NCBI GenBank assembly: GCA_937974415.1
Contig: CALJXB010000249.1
Coordinates: 1 to 7,362 of the forward strand
Origin: an uncultured Kiloniellales bacterium
GTDB taxonomy: Bacteria; Pseudomonadota; Alphaproteobacteria; Kiloniellales; JAKSDN01
DNA: 7,362 bases
Direction: 5' to 3'
Shown piece after piece: positions 6,594 to 7,362 of the stretch (the first letter of the stretch is position 1; the number at the start of each line of letters is the position of its first letter). The notes under the pieces are model-generated. The model made no database searches. It was not told the DNA's origin and saw only the letters and a list, made by a program, of their open reading frames with translations. A program made the translations under genes and the position numbers.

Positions 6594-6636
6594 AAGGAGG
6601 GGCTGCGTGACAGGGCCGGCCAATCCTGTTACCTGA
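6594..6636 (+). promoter_or_regulatory. Strong ribosome site and 9-codon mini-ORF ahead of hisE
   Basis: AAGGAGG (6594-6600) lies 6 nt before a GTG (6607) that opens the tiny frame VTGPANPVT, ending in TGA at 6634-6636. The GTG is in the same frame as the hisE ATG at 6667, so only this TGA separates them. It could be a translated leader that affects hisE, a decayed upstream start, or chance. It contains no histidines, so a histidine attenuator is not supported. A second overlapping 20-codon frame starts at ATG 6582 and ends at 6644. Confidence 0.3.
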
Positions 6637-6666
6637 AGGGCTGAAGCGTCGCCGGGGGAAATCCAA

Positions 6667-7005
6667 ATGTCGGGCGAAGAGCTGGACGGGCGCCAACTCG
6701 ACGAACTCTTTGCGGTGATCGAAAGCCGGCGGACGGCCGATCCCGAAGAGTCCCACACGGCCGCGCTGCTTGCCGGCGGGCCCCAGGCCGCGGCCAAGAA
6801 GCTGGGCGAGGAAGCGGTCGAGGCGGTCATCGAGGGTGCCGGCGGCGACAAGGCGCGCCTGGTCTCGGAGAGCGCCGACCTGCTCTATCACCTGCTGGTC
6901 CTGTGGGCCGCCCGCGGTGTCCGGCCGGCCGAGGTCTGGGCCGCGCTGGCGGCGCGCCGCGGCATCTCGGGTGTCGCCGAAAAGGCCGCGCGCAAGGCGA
7001 AATGA
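6667..7005 (+). CDS. hisE: Phosphoribosyl-ATP pyrophosphohydrolase
   Basis: Cytosolic all-alpha MazG-like enzyme that cleaves pyrophosphate from PR-ATP to give PR-AMP, the second step of histidine synthesis. It has 112 residues, typical of stand-alone HisE (no HisI domain is fused). The metal-binding pattern EExxE...ExxD is intact: Glu48, Glu49, Glu52 in GEEAVEAVI and Glu68, Asp71 in SESADLLYHLLVLW. SGVAEKAARK ends the protein as in other alphaproteobacterial copies. GGGGGAA ends 7 nt before the ATG, and the next in-frame stop upstream is the TGA at 6634, so 6667 is the clear start. It is cut off from hisF by the FecR gene and the repeat-rich gap, so it may be transcribed separately. Confidence 0.95.
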   Translation: MSGEELDGRQLDELFAVIESRRTADPEESHTAALLAGGPQAAAKKLGEEAVEAVIEGAGGDKARLVSESADLLYHLLVLWAARGVRPAEVWAALAARRGISGVAEKAARKAK

Positions 7006-7048
7006 GTCGAGGATCGAAGACCGAAAAGGCCGCAGGGAGGGGAACCAG

Positions 7049-7362
7049 ATGGCTTACGACGAAGGCAACATTTTCGCGCTGATCCTGAAGGGGGATATTC
7101 CCTGCGATAAGGTCTACGAGGACGACCACGCGCTCGCCTTCCGGGACATCAATCCCCAGCGGCCGACCCACGTGCTGGTCATTCCCAAGGGCGCCTACGT
7201 CTCTTTCGACGACTTCACCGAGAGCGCGTCGGACGCGGAGATCGCGGGCTTCATGCGGGCTGCAGGACAGATTGCACGGGACCTCGGGCTCCAGGACCCC
7301 GGTTACCGCATCCTCGCCAATCACGGCCGCGACGGCCATCAGGAGGTGCCCCACTTCCACCT
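7049..7362 (+). CDS. HIT-family (HINT-type) nucleotide hydrolase, cut by window end
   Basis: Histidine-triad protein, probably a purine nucleoside phosphoramidase of the HINT branch. 104 complete codons are visible (family about 115-140). Seen: NIFALILKGDIPCDKVYEDD at the N-terminus, AFRDINPQRPTHVLVIPK (about 30-47; the nucleotide-binding strand region), YRILANHGRDGHQEVPHFH at the end. His102 and His104 are the first two histidines of the HxHxH motif; the third lies outside the window. GGGAGGGG ends 6 nt before the ATG, making the start secure. It follows hisE by 43 bases and may share its transcript. A direct role in histidine synthesis is not indicated. Confidence 0.93.
   Translation, partial: MAYDEGNIFALILKGDIPCDKVYEDDHALAFRDINPQRPTHVLVIPKGAYVSFDDFTESASDAEIAGFMRAAGQIARDLGLQDPGYRILANHGRDGHQEVPHFH

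Larger units (their letters stand above)
6211..6666. other. Gene-free, lower-GC, repeat-rich gap between FecR gene and hisE
   Basis: No convincing protein gene is present. GC is about 59% over 6281-6600 by hand count, against about 70% in neighbouring genes. It holds an imperfect hairpin just after the FecR stop (6220-6263), an 11-base inverted repeat (6283-6293 with 6463-6473, TGCGGACGTTT/AAACGTCCGCA), several GCGGAC words, a UUCG hairpin (6533-6548) and a strong but apparently unused ribosome site (6594-6600). The minus strand is open in one frame across 6279-6600 and on into hisE, which may be a decayed gene or repeat remnant. Its odd composition suggests acquired or degenerate DNA; this is inference. 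Confidence 0.5.

Overview
The window is GC-rich (about 70% in the coding parts I counted) chromosomal DNA. Gene content and protein signatures point to an alphaproteobacterium, most like the Rhodospirillales and relatives. The main reasons are an HslV of the alphaproteobacterial 'HGTTIL' type divergent from a hisB-hisH-(GNAT)-hisA-hisF-hisE cluster, and the typical GC-rich codon use. The species cannot be told from the sequence.

Layout. On the minus strand, the left end holds hslV (protease subunit of the HslVU chaperone-protease, 3' end just outside the window). Upstream of it, read in the same direction, is a 10-segment EamA/DMT-family membrane transporter. A gene-free stretch of about 420 bases (1538-1961) separates these from the plus-strand histidine genes. 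It contains a 269-base element bounded by perfect 27-base inverted repeats, with further stems nested inside, most likely a small dispersed (MITE-like) repeat.

The plus strand then carries hisB, hisH, a GNAT acetyltransferase, hisA and hisF in a tight row (1-base overlaps or short gaps; the longest gap is 39 bases). After hisF there is a 188-base gap with a plausible sigma-70 promoter and a gene for a secreted FecR-domain protein. A gene-free stretch of about 456 bases with lower GC (about 59%), rich in hairpins and repeats, follows. Then come hisE and a HIT-family hydrolase cut by the right edge.

How it works together. HisE makes PR-AMP from PR-ATP. HisA isomerises ProFAR to PRFAR. HisH (glutaminase) and HisF (cyclase) form the imidazole glycerol phosphate synthase, which releases IGP and AICAR. 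HisB dehydrates IGP. hisG, hisI, hisC, hisD and the phosphatase are not in the window. GNAT, FecR and HIT are passengers whose link to histidine synthesis is not shown by the sequence.

Most of the window is an ordinary biosynthetic locus. The points worth a second look are the inverted-repeat element before hisB, the low-GC repeat-rich gap before hisE with its decoy ribosome site, Met at position 103 of HisF where Asn is expected, a possible heat-shock promoter abutting the hslV start codon, and the FecR gene splitting the his cluster.
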